Source of the DNA: CAZIVO01 sp964542765
GTDB taxonomy: Bacteria; Planctomycetota; UBA1135; UBA2386
Direction: 5' to 3'
Length of the DNA stretch: 14,031 nt
Assembly: GCA_964542765.1 (NCBI GenBank)
Contig: CAZIVO010000099.1
Span: forward strand, 1-14,031
Under the pieces are notes generated by a model that made no database searches, had not been told where the DNA came from, and saw only the letters and a program-made list of their open reading frames with translations. This document shows positions 1-7,677 of the stretch, one piece after another. The translations under genes were made by a program, and so were the position numbers. The first letter of the stretch is position 1, and every line of letters starts with the position of its first letter.

Positions 1-2
1 AC

Positions 3-512
3 CTCGGGGTCGCCTTGCTCGACGGCGAATCCATGGCCGTGCTCGGCTGGCAACGCCTGGATCGTTCGCCCTCACGCATCATCTTCGAGGGGATGCCCGA
101 AGGCCTCCACTGGGCTGTCCTGAGTCACAACATAGAACAAGCACACTCACGTTACATAGCTCGCACACCACTCAAGATCTCTGGCCAGCCGCCGGCGGGA
201 CAGGCGAGGCTCAATGGCACACAGCACTCGGTCGAAGTCTTCTTGCAGCACACCCACAAGATCGAGAACCCACCGCTGGTCACAGCCTTCTTGTCCCGCA
301 TGGATGACCCTTGCTGGCAACGTCCGGCAACCGAGGGCTCATGGAACTCCATTCCTTTTGACAAGGATCAGGAGCATCTACAACTTCAGAAACTGGCCGC
401 TGGAACCTACCGCCTGGTGATCGATGGCTTCGAAGTGAGCAACAAGGACTCACTGATCTTCACCGTTCCCGAGCAGAAGAGCCTCACCCTCAAAGGGAAA
501 CTGCGCCGGTGA
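3..512 (+). CDS. 3' part of an unrecognised protein (5' end outside window)
   Basis: The reading frame is already open at the left edge, so this is the C-terminal part of a longer protein (about 169 residues visible). A TTG at 15 could be read as a start, but nothing marks it as one. I do not recognise the family. The last 50 residues contain a short stretch reading LAAGTYRLVIDG followed by a phenylalanine/valine-rich strand, which looks like the end of a beta-sandwich or carboxypeptidase-regulatory-like domain. That is an impression only. No membrane segment or signal peptide is visible in this part. Its 3' end overlaps the 3' end of the convergent minus-strand gene by 23 bases. It has no evident link to the catabolic genes. 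Confidence 0.6.
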   Translation, partial: LGVALLDGESMAVLGWQRLDRSPSRIIFEGMPEGLHWAVLSHNIEQAHSRYIARTPLKISGQPPAGQARLNGTQHSVEVFLQHTHKIENPPLVTAFLSRMDDPCWQRPATEGSWNSIPFDKDQEHLQLQKLAAGTYRLVIDGFEVSNKDSLIFTVPEQKSLTLKGKLRR

Positions 513-1392
513 TCGTCCGCGCAGCCCTCTTGCTGACCTGAGCCAGGCGACCCTCACACACCTTGTAAAGGTGCGGTGAAACCGGATGGACGGCACGGCC
601 GTTCTGCTCCTGGTTTTTCCTCATGACGCAATCGAGAGACATCGGTTCTTGGCCGAGCCAAAGAACATCTCGCTCTGGCATCGCAACGAGAAGGCCTTCG
701 GCCTCTTCGATGTCGAGGAGCAACACTCGGGACGCCGCATAGCCATCATCCGTACGCAAAATTACGGGTCCGGTCGTAGCATCGGGAACCGGAAGATTCG
801 AGCCTGCCAATCTGTGGAGATTCGACGTGGACAGGTGATACATGTCCTCCTCCGATCGCCCCCACATGTCCAGATGTGCACGGGTGACGAAGATCATGCT
901 CGAGGGCTCATCGATCACGTAGCAGATGACGAGATTGTCACTGAACGGTCGGCGAACAATGGCAGCGTCCCCGAACCTGGATCCATTCTCACTCAACCAC
1001 TCCTCGGAACGGATCTGCGGAAGAATCTTCAAAGCAACATCGGCAAATAGGTGGTCGCCAGGCTCCATAAAACCGCACTCCTCGATCTCTTGGATCAAGT
1101 TCGAACTGATGGCCGGCATGGAGTCGGCAAAGGCGATCGATCTGCTGAATGCCTGGCTCAGGCTGACCGGAAACTCCTGCCCTCGGATGGAGATAATCGC
1201 TGCGAACCGACCCGGCACCAGGCCCATGAGGCGAACATCCGGGCGCTGAGATTCAATCTCCCGCCGCAGGTCATCGACAAACCGATAGACCTGAGCAGAC
1301 ATACGCTGATATCGGATCGAGTTCGCTCGAAGGTTGAAGATCGCTAGCCCGAGCAACAACAGCGTGACCCAGATGCCAAAAACCCACCACAT
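490..1392 (-). CDS. Membrane-anchored DUF1444 (YtpQ-like) family protein
   Basis: A 300-residue protein that starts with one hydrophobic segment (about residues 2-22, after only two tryptophans), so it is probably anchored in the inner membrane by its N-terminus. The rest is soluble. The central part, from FADVALKILPQI (about 115-126) through CYVIDEP (about 155) to the stretch around MYHLSTSNL (about 184-192), resembles the DUF1444/YtpQ family: a 'voiced' beta-strand, an aspartate-proline turn, then a helix ending in an NL pair. The function of that family is unknown. I see no catalytic motif. The ATG at 1392 has no good Shine-Dalgarno site just upstream, so translation could begin at the in-frame ATG about 31 codons later, which would remove the anchor. 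The gene stands alone, divergent from nothing and convergent with the left-hand gene. Family assignment is tentative. Confidence 0.6.
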   Translation of the reverse strand: MWWVFGIWVTLLLLGLAIFNLRANSIRYQRMSAQVYRFVDDLRREIESQRPDVRLMGLVPGRFAAIISIRGQEFPVSLSQAFSRSIAFADSMPAISSNLIQEIEECGFMEPGDHLFADVALKILPQIRSEEWLSENGSRFGDAAIVRRPFSDNLVICYVIDEPSSMIFVTRAHLDMWGRSEEDMYHLSTSNLHRLAGSNLPVPDATTGPVILRTDDGYAASRVLLLDIEEAEGLLVAMPERDVLWLGQEPMSLDCVMRKNQEQNGRAVHPVSPHLYKVCEGRLAQVSKRAARTITGAVSL

Positions 1393-1524
1393 AAGGGTTC
1401 TATCGGCATCTGAGAAAGGCGGCCTGAGGAATACCTGTTCAAGCCATCACGACGCCCGCGAAGCCTCTTGAAGGAGTCGTCGCCCTGGCATCGCTAGCGC
1501 ACCGACCACCGAGTAATCAGGCTC

Positions 1525-1545
1525 GAAAAGCAGGCCTCGGGCCTT
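1525..1545 (-). terminator. Weak candidate terminator downstream of the catabolic cluster
   Basis: Read on the minus strand, a 5-bp perfect stem (AGGCC/GGCCT, 1544-1532) with a 3-base loop is followed after two bases by TTTT (1529-1526). It lies about 75 bases beyond the stop codon of the monooxygenase/reductase fusion, the last gene of the cluster, which is the right place for a terminator. The stem is short and the T-run is only four bases, so the call is weak. The rest of the 1393-1619 spacer shows no gene, repeat or clear promoter. Confidence 0.3.
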
Positions 1546-1619
1546 TCGGTAAACGCCAGATCAGGGCTGCCATATCCGGCAAGTAGAACCGTGAGGATCG
1601 ACCCGATCGTGATTGGTGA

Positions 1620-3872
1620 TCAACTGGTACGCGGAGTGAACGAATCCAGTGGCCCATAGGGATTGGGCCAAGACAGTTCGTGTCCGATCTGATGAGCCGC
1701 GTGTCTACTCCAGTAAGGATCCCACAAATGTGCCCGAGCTATTGCCACCAGATCTGCACGACGAGAGGCAACGATGCTGTTGGCGTCTTCGGCAGATGAG
1801 ATATTGCCAACCGCAATCGTTGGAATCCCAGCTTCGATCCGAACCTGTTCGGCAAGTGGCGTCTGATACTGGCGGCCATAGACAGGTTGCGCATCAGCCA
1901 CCACGCCACCACTCGAGACATCGACGATATCACAGCCATGCTCGCCAAGCATTCGCGCCACCTCGACCGCATCATTACTGGTCAGCCCGCCATCGGCCCA
2001 ATCCACAGCCGAAATCCGCACCGAGATCGGTTTGGCCTCGGGCCACTCCTCGCGCACTGCGTCGAGAACCTCGAGCGGAAACTTCATTCGCCCGGAGAGA
2101 TCGCCACCATAATCGTCATTGCGAACGTTGCTCAACGGCGAGATGAAACTCGATAGCAGGTAACCATGCGCCATGTGAACTTCAATCAAATCGAACCCCG
2201 CATCCTCTGCTCGTCGCGTTGCCTGACGGTATTCATCGATCACTCGCTTCATGGAAGTTTCATCCATCTCCACAGGAACACTGTCGCCATCGCGAAACGG
2301 CAAAGGTGATGGTGCCAGCGTCGGCCAGCCCTCGGCATCGGGCAGCGGGCAATCTCCTTCCCAAGGCACCGTACACGAGCCCTTGCGGCCAGAGTGGCCA
2401 AGCTGGATGCCGATCTTCGCCGACGAGTGATCGTGTACGAAGTCGACGATGCGCTGCCAAGCAACCACGTGTTCATCAGAGTAGATCCCCGCACAGCCGT
2501 GCGTGATTCGTCCCTGCTCACTGACGTTGGTCATCTCGGTAATGATCAGCCCCGCGCCTCCGACCGCACGGCTACCGAGGTGGACCAAGTGCCAATCCGA
2601 TGGCATACCGTTGCACGCGCTGTACTGACACATCGGTGAAACCACGATTCGGTTGTCTACCGCCATTCCGCGCAACACGAATGGCGTGAAAGCAGGAGGA
2701 GGGACCGGGTCTCGATCAAAGTCAAGACCCGTGGTTGCAGCAACCTCATCAGCAAACTCACGGTCGACTGCCGCAACAAATTCTGGATCACGCAACTTCA
2801 AACTCTGATGTGACACACGCAAGCTTCGGGTCAACAGACCAAAGCAGAATGGCTCCAGATCGAGACCCATGTAGCGCTCGGTGTTCTCGAACCACTCAAG
2901 ACTGACTTGCGCTGCTCGCTGCAAACTCTCGACACCCTGCCGACGTTCAGCTTCGTAGTGCGCCAACGCCGCTGGAACGTCATCGCAAGACTGCACCGCA
3001 TCAGCAAGCGCAATAGCATCTTCCAGGGCAAGTTTGGTTCCCGATCCCACCGAGAAGTGAGCGGTGTGTGCGGCATCCCCGATAAGCACAATATTGTCGT
3101 GACTCCATCGCTCGTTACGCACGGTCGGAAATTTTCTCCACAGCGAACGGTTTGCGAGCAATTCATAGCCATCAAGTTCATCGGCAAACAGTTCGGAAAC
3201 GTACGCGAGCGTGCCTGCTTCGTCGGCCTGATCCATCCCGGACGCCTTCCAAGTTTGTTCGTTGGTTTCGACAATCCAGGTCGAATGACCCTCCTCGTAC
3301 TCGTAAGCGTGCAGCCGCCACAGACCATTCTCGTCGGTCTTGAAGTCGAAGGTGAAAGCATCAAGCGGCTTGGTCGAACCCAACCAGGTAAATCGGTTGG
3401 ATCGCCAATCGATCGTCGGCCGAAAGTGCTCGGAGTACTGTTCACGAACCAGGCTGTTTACCCCATCCGCTCCAAGAACAAGGTCAGCTCCAAGCCAGGG
3501 CGTTATGTCATCAACCTCTGTCTCAAACCGCAAATCGACACCCAACTCTTCGCATCGATCGGACAGGATGCCTAGCAACACCTTGCGCGACAAACCGCTG
3601 AAGCCATGACCGGTCGAGGTCATGACCCTTCCATTGAAACGGATATCGATATTGTCCCAATGCGAGAAGTGGCGCGTGATCTCGGCATTCGTCTTCGGAT
3701 CAGCATCCGCGAGATTGGCCATGGTCGTATCAGAGAACACCACGCCAAACCCGAAGGTGTCCGTGCAACGATTTCGCTCAAGCACGATAACCTCGTGCTC
3801 AGGGTCCGCTCGCTTCATCAGAATGGCGAAGAAGAGACCAGCCGGACCCCCTCCGATGCTAACAATCTTCAT
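1620..3872 (-). CDS. 2-aminobenzoyl-CoA monooxygenase/reductase (FAD monooxygenase-OYE fusion)
   Basis: A 750-residue fusion of two flavoproteins. The N-terminal half is a class A FAD monooxygenase: GGGPAG at 7-12, the ribose-binding glutamate E32, GADG at 134-137, and GDAAH at 265-269. The C-terminal half (from about 393) is an old-yellow-enzyme reductase of the YqjM type: MCQYS with C415, Q490, the HMAH pair H566/H569 followed by Y571, R619, and a phosphate-binding region near 689-719. This architecture and size match the Azoarcus evansii enzyme (EC 1.14.13.40), which hydroxylates 2-aminobenzoyl-CoA and then reduces the ring to 2-amino-5-oxocyclohex-1-ene-1-carbonyl-CoA. Databases often call the same architecture salicylyl-CoA 5-hydroxylase. 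The RidA and beta-oxidation neighbours favour the aminobenzoyl-CoA reading. The start ATG overlaps the preceding stop by four bases and has GGAGA eight bases upstream. It is the last gene of the cluster. Confidence 0.85.
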   Translation of the reverse strand: MKIVSIGGGPAGLFFAILMKRADPEHEVIVLERNRCTDTFGFGVVFSDTTMANLADADPKTNAEITRHFSHWDNIDIRFNGRVMTSTGHGFSGLSRKVLLGILSDRCEELGVDLRFETEVDDITPWLGADLVLGADGVNSLVREQYSEHFRPTIDWRSNRFTWLGSTKPLDAFTFDFKTDENGLWRLHAYEYEEGHSTWIVETNEQTWKASGMDQADEAGTLAYVSELFADELDGYELLANRSLWRKFPTVRNERWSHDNIVLIGDAAHTAHFSVGSGTKLALEDAIALADAVQSCDDVPAALAHYEAERRQGVESLQRAAQVSLEWFENTERYMGLDLEPFCFGLLTRSLRVSHQSLKLRDPEFVAAVDREFADEVAATTGLDFDRDPVPPPAFTPFVLRGMAVDNRIVVSPMCQYSACNGMPSDWHLVHLGSRAVGGAGLIITEMTNVSEQGRITHGCAGIYSDEHVVAWQRIVDFVHDHSSAKIGIQLGHSGRKGSCTVPWEGDCPLPDAEGWPTLAPSPLPFRDGDSVPVEMDETSMKRVIDEYRQATRRAEDAGFDLIEVHMAHGYLLSSFISPLSNVRNDDYGGDLSGRMKFPLEVLDAVREEWPEAKPISVRISAVDWADGGLTSNDAVEVARMLGEHGCDIVDVSSGGVVADAQPVYGRQYQTPLAEQVRIEAGIPTIAVGNISSAEDANSIVASRRADLVAIARAHLWDPYWSRHAAHQIGHELSWPNPYGPLDSFTPRTS

Positions 3873-5341
3873 GAGGGTTTTCTCCGGGAGCGGGCAGCCA
3901 GATCAGGCGAAGGCGGAGCAATCAAACGTCGCTTGCCATCCTCGCTCAGGCAGACATCGGGGTCATCTAGATCAGATCGGTCCCAGAGCTGGCAAGTGAC
4001 CTGCTTGTGAAGCTGGTCAAGCCCTTCGCAATAGTTGGTGTAGATACACCGGCGCACCTGATCGCCCATGCCCGCACGGATCTTCCGTAACCAATCAGGA
4101 TCGGCCAACGACTGTCTGGCAGCAGCAACAATGTCGGCGTCGCCGCCTTCCAGCAAGCTCTCGGCCTGCTCAAAGGAGCAGATCCCACCCGCGACCACAA
4201 TCGGTGTGTCATGACCTGCAGAACGTACCGCAGCACGAACCCTGGCTGTCGGATCGACATTGCGACCAAATGGCCCCTGCACATCGGAAACCACCGTTGG
4301 CATGCACTCATAGCCACTCGGCCCTGTGTAGGGATAGACCGCCCGTCCGACCCTGGGCTGCTCTGCATCATCAAACTTGCCGCCACGCGAAAGCGACAGG
4401 TAATCCATGCCCGCACCGGCAAACGCAACGCCAAAGGCCTCCGCATCATCAATCCCACTGCCGCTGTCGACACACTCCTCGCTCAGGTACCTACAACCGA
4501 TCGCCATCGAATTCGAAACCTCAGCGCGTACGGCTCGGAAAACCTCGAGGGGCAGCTTGAGCCGGCCCTGGATTGACCCCCCGTAGCCATCCTGCCGCGT
4601 GTTGGTCGCCGACAGAAACGATGCCATCGTGTAGGCATGTGCATAATGCAACTCGACACCGTCAAACCCTGCTGCCTCAGCGCGACCAGCCGCTGCCGCG
4701 AAGATCCCCGGCAAAACCTTCGGCAATTCATCCACATGCGGAAGATCCGTGTCGGTAACACGCTCGCGATAGCCATAGCGGAACGACTCCAGCTGACGCG
4801 ATGACAGCACAACATCCAGATCCTCATCCGGCATCGCGACCAGTTGTTCACGGATACTTTCATCATCACCTGAACATCGCGAGCGTAGACCATCATCGAT
4901 CACCAAGAATTCACGGAAGAAACGCTCCTTCTCCGGGCGACGTCGTACGACCAGAAAATCGATGAGTTGGATAAACGGGCGTGTGTGGCCATCGCTAGCC
5001 CGGCGAACCGTCTCGACCAGTTGCTGCAGTCCCGGCACGAACCGATCGTGGCCAATCCGAAGCAGCGGGCCACTGGCGATGTCGCGCACACCGGTCGCCT
5101 CGACAACAATGGCACCGGGTCGACCCTGTGCAAACCGCTCATACCATTCGAGAATTTCGGGGGTGACGTAACCATTCTCCGTCGCACGCCACGGCACCAT
5201 CGCAGGCACCCAGGTGCGCTGTTCGAGTTCCACCGGGCCAACCTGCACCGGTGAAAACCAGCGCGACCCTGCAGCCTGCTCAGCAGTCGGCCACTCGGTT
5301 ACGGGAACCTCGTGCTTGATGCGCTCAGTCGGGCGCCACAT
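3869..5341 (-). CDS. Stand-alone OYE-family FMN oxidoreductase (2,4-dienoyl-CoA reductase-like)
   Basis: A 490-residue protein with the FMN TIM-barrel of the old yellow enzyme/2,4-dienoyl-CoA reductase family. Visible marks are the substrate-binding histidine pair HYAH (H232, H235) with Y237, then DGYGGS (251-256) with R260, and the phosphate-site region VVAGGI (382-387). After the barrel comes a cysteine-rich stretch (C432, C438, C450) that lines up with the 4Fe-4S site of FadH, but the second of the four usual cysteines is T435. No FadH-type C-terminal FAD/NADPH domain follows; the last 40 residues are polar. It therefore needs an outside electron source or is not a typical dienoyl-CoA reductase. 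It starts two bases after the acyl-CoA dehydrogenase stop and overlaps the fusion monooxygenase by four bases, so it probably acts on an intermediate of the same pathway. I do not know an equivalent in the described Azoarcus cluster. Confidence 0.75.
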   Translation of the reverse strand: MWRPTERIKHEVPVTEWPTAEQAAGSRWFSPVQVGPVELEQRTWVPAMVPWRATENGYVTPEILEWYERFAQGRPGAIVVEATGVRDIASGPLLRIGHDRFVPGLQQLVETVRRASDGHTRPFIQLIDFLVVRRRPEKERFFREFLVIDDGLRSRCSGDDESIREQLVAMPDEDLDVVLSSRQLESFRYGYRERVTDTDLPHVDELPKVLPGIFAAAAGRAEAAGFDGVELHYAHAYTMASFLSATNTRQDGYGGSIQGRLKLPLEVFRAVRAEVSNSMAIGCRYLSEECVDSGSGIDDAEAFGVAFAGAGMDYLSLSRGGKFDDAEQPRVGRAVYPYTGPSGYECMPTVVSDVQGPFGRNVDPTARVRAAVRSAGHDTPIVVAGGICSFEQAESLLEGGDADIVAAARQSLADPDWLRKIRAGMGDQVRRCIYTNYCEGLDQLHKQVTCQLWDRSDLDDPDVCLSEDGKRRLIAPPSPDLAARSRRKPS

Positions 5342-5343
5342 CT

Positions 5344-6474
5344 CTACAGATGACCCGCAATGATGAGTTTCTGGATCTCGGTCGTTCCCTCGTAGACACG
5401 CAGCGAACGAATCGAACGGTAAAGCCGATCCACAACATGCTCCTTGAGCAAACCAACGCCTCCGTGAATCTGCACCGCTTCGTCAATGATCCTCTGCGCT
5501 GCTTCGGTAGCAAACGCTTTGCTCATGGCCGCCTCGACATTGATTCTCTCCTTGCCTCCGTCCTTCTCCCACGCCGCTCGGTATACCAGGAGCCGGGCGG
5601 CGGCAAGATCGATTGCCATGGTGGCGAGTTTGCCCTGGATGAGTTGGAACTCGGACAACGCCTTGCCAAACTGCTCGCGACCACGAGCATGACCAATAGC
5701 CTCTTGGAGTGCGCGAGCTGCCATGCCACAGGCTGCCGCCCCCACCGTTGGCCGCAAACGATCGAGGGTCGCCATGCCAATCGCCAGCCCCGCACCTTCC
5801 TCGCCGAGCCGATGGCCCTCCGGAATGCGGCAGCCATCGAACCTGATCCTGCCAAGCGGGTGCGGAGCACTCATCACCTGAGCTCCCACGAAACTCAGGC
5901 CCGGCGTTTCGGCGGGCACCACAAAACAAGACAAGCCCTTGCGACCGGCCTCGGGATCGGTTGAAGCAAACACCGTGTAGAAGTCCGCGATGCCCGCATT
6001 CGAGATCAGGGTCTTCTCTCCGTCGATCACGTAATCGTTACCGTCACGCACAGCTCGAGAGCTGATTGATGTGATGTCGGAGCCGGCATTCGGCTCGGTC
6101 ATCGCAAACGCAGCCATCTTGCTGCCAACCATCGCCGGAGCAAACCACGTGTCTTTCATCTCGCTGCTGCCGGCTAACGCAATCGGCGTACTGCCAAGGC
6201 CCTGCAAGGCAAACACTGCATCAGCAAGCGGCGATCCCCAGGCCACAGCTTCCCGCACCAAACAGCAACCGCGCAAATCACCAGCCTCGATAGCGCCATA
6301 CCAACCGGCCTCGCCCATTGATCGGAGCACTTCGCGCGCCTGCTGCCTTGCGGCATCATCATCAGCAGGCTCACTCAACGGCGCGATCTCGGCCTGTACA
6401 AACGCGTCAATCTCGGCCAACCGCTCAATATGATCGTCGTCCAGAAAAGCCCTGATCGTCGTTGCGTCTGTCAT
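5344..6474 (-). CDS. Acyl-CoA dehydrogenase
   Basis: A 376-residue FAD-dependent acyl-CoA dehydrogenase of normal family length. Signature regions are AMTEPNAGSDI (124-134), the flavin-contacting segment around GEKTLISNAG (152-161), REQFGKALSEFQ (267-278), QIHGG (335-339), and YEGTTEIQ (361-368) with E362 as the expected catalytic base. It should introduce the alpha,beta double bond into a saturated CoA thioester, passing electrons to ETF. Here that is probably an alicyclic or ring-opened intermediate of 2-aminobenzoyl-CoA breakdown. I chose the ATG at 6474, two bases after the crotonase stop (TAG CC ATG). The frame stays open upstream to 6549, but that extension would overlap the crotonase and shows no family similarity. 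The exact substrate cannot be read from sequence. Confidence 0.88.
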   Translation of the reverse strand: MTDATTIRAFLDDDHIERLAEIDAFVQAEIAPLSEPADDDAARQQAREVLRSMGEAGWYGAIEAGDLRGCCLVREAVAWGSPLADAVFALQGLGSTPIALAGSSEMKDTWFAPAMVGSKMAAFAMTEPNAGSDITSISSRAVRDGNDYVIDGEKTLISNAGIADFYTVFASTDPEAGRKGLSCFVVPAETPGLSFVGAQVMSAPHPLGRIRFDGCRIPEGHRLGEEGAGLAIGMATLDRLRPTVGAAACGMAARALQEAIGHARGREQFGKALSEFQLIQGKLATMAIDLAAARLLVYRAAWEKDGGKERINVEAAMSKAFATEAAQRIIDEAVQIHGGVGLLKEHVVDRLYRSIRSLRVYEGTTEIQKLIIAGHL

Positions 6475-6476
6475 GG

Positions 6477-7277
6477 CTACTCGAACCTTGGCTTTCGCTT
6501 CTCGACAAAAGCGCGATGAGCCTCCTTGAAATTGTCGTGCTCCATACACTCCGCCTGAATTTCGGCCTCGAACTGCATCGCATCACGCAAACTCATCGAT
6601 GCCTCGCAATTGAGCGCATTCTTGGTGACCGAAAGTGCGGCGGCAGGACCTTTCGCAAGTTGCTCGGCCACCTCGAGGGCCCTGGGCACAACCTCATCGA
6701 CTCCAACGACCTCGTGATAGAGGCCTATGCGGCACGCTTCGTTCGCATCAACGAAGTCACCCGTCATCAGAATTCTGCTAGCGTTCCCGAAACCTACAAT
6801 CCTGGGCAGCAACCAGGCTGCGCCCATATCGGCCCCCGACAACCCAACTCGCGTGAATAAAAAAGCAATCTTGGCCGTATCCGCAGCGATGCGAATGTCC
6901 GCAGCTGCCGCCATCACTGCACCAGCACCAGCAACCGTGCCATTGAGTGCCGCAACGATTGGATGTGAACACTCTCGCATCGCCTGAATCAAATCGCAGG
7001 TCAGCCGCGTGAACTTGAGCAATTCCTCACGGCTACGTCCGAGCAGCGCTCCAATGATGTCCTCCACATCACCGCCGGAGCAAAACGCCCGACCTGATCC
7101 TGTCAGCATGACAACGCGAACGCCCGGTTCAGTTGAGAGCTCTACAAACGCATCTGTCAGCTCCCTGTAGATCTCAAAGGTCAAAGCATTGAGGCGATCG
7201 GGCCGGTTGAGTGTGATCGTGGCCACACCCGTGTCGGTGTCGTGCTCGTAAACAAAACCCGAAGGGGACAAGGTCAT
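6477..7277 (-). CDS. Crotonase-family enzyme (enoyl-CoA hydratase/isomerase-like)
   Basis: A 266-residue crotonase. The oxyanion-hole regions are present: GRAFCSGGDV (62-71) and ALNGTVAGAGA (110-120), followed by DIRIA (127-131), and LLPRIVG (156-162). By manual alignment, the two glutamates that catalyse hydration in classical enoyl-CoA hydratases (E144 and E164 of the rat enzyme) are V121 and F141 here. The acidic residue is instead D150 in the GADMG turn, where PaaG-type isomerases carry PDAG. So double-bond isomerisation or another crotonase reaction, such as ring C-C hydrolysis, is as likely as hydration. Its ATG overlaps the RidA stop by four bases (ATGA), and the acyl-CoA dehydrogenase follows after two bases. 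It is presumably the crotonase of the three beta-oxidation enzymes known from the Azoarcus 2-aminobenzoate cluster. Confidence 0.87.
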   Translation of the reverse strand: MTLSPSGFVYEHDTDTGVATITLNRPDRLNALTFEIYRELTDAFVELSTEPGVRVVMLTGSGRAFCSGGDVEDIIGALLGRSREELLKFTRLTCDLIQAMRECSHPIVAALNGTVAGAGAVMAAAADIRIAADTAKIAFLFTRVGLSGADMGAAWLLPRIVGFGNASRILMTGDFVDANEACRIGLYHEVVGVDEVVPRALEVAEQLAKGPAAALSVTKNALNCEASMSLRDAMQFEAEIQAECMEHDNFKEAHRAFVEKRKPRFE

Positions 7278-7675
7278 GACAGCACCGCCGTAGTCTCGAT
7301 CTCGATCAACGCCTCTGGGTCCACCAGAGCACTGACCTCAACCAGCGCCATCGCCGGATAGTGGTTTCCCATCAAACGGCGATAGGCCTCGCCGAGTTCC
7401 TTGCGCGAACTCTTGTAGGCGGAGATATCGACAACGTAGATGGTCATTCTCCCCACATCGCTCGGCTCGCCGCCAGCTTCACGGACCACGGTCAGAACGT
7501 TGGCCAAAGCCTTCTCGAACTGGCCGGCAAACGACATCTCTCCGATTTCACCGGACGCATCGCAAGCGGTCATTCCCGCAACAAACAACGTTCTCCCACC
7601 AACCTCCGCCAGCATGCCGTGGTTGAACCCCTTGGGAGCGCCTAGATCTTCTGGGTTGATGATCGAGTAGGTCAT
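7274..7675 (-). CDS. RidA family protein (reactive intermediate/imine deaminase-like)
   Basis: A 133-residue protein of the RidA/YjgF/UK114 family, with the family length, the GRTLFVAGM strand (27-35), QFEKALANV (52-60) and the C-terminal LIEIETTAV (123-131). RidA proteins hydrolyse enamine/imine intermediates to ketones plus ammonia. The expected catalytic-site glutamate aligns with E125, but the arginine that binds the free carboxylate in canonical RidA (R105 of E. coli) is M109 here. That fits a CoA-thioester substrate with no free carboxylate. A 'translation inhibitor protein', the old name of this family, is encoded in the Azoarcus evansii 2-aminobenzoate cluster, so a role in deaminating the ring enamine is a reasonable inference. 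Start: the ATG at 7675 is preferred to the TTG at 7681 because GAGGA lies nine bases upstream. Confidence 0.88.
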   Translation of the reverse strand: MTYSIINPEDLGAPKGFNHGMLAEVGGRTLFVAGMTACDASGEIGEMSFAGQFEKALANVLTVVREAGGEPSDVGRMTIYVVDISAYKSSRKELGEAYRRLMGNHYPAMALVEVSALVDPEALIEIETTAVLS

Positions 7676-7677
7676 GC

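Noticed and set aside
2907..3575. Plus-strand open frame of 222 codons opposite the fusion monooxygenase
   Set aside because: It is antisense to the conserved FAD monooxygenase domain and shows no recognisable domain.
6475..6549. 25-residue N-terminal extension of the acyl-CoA dehydrogenase
   Set aside because: It lies inside the crotonase coding region and has no family similarity; ATG 6474 directly follows the crotonase stop.
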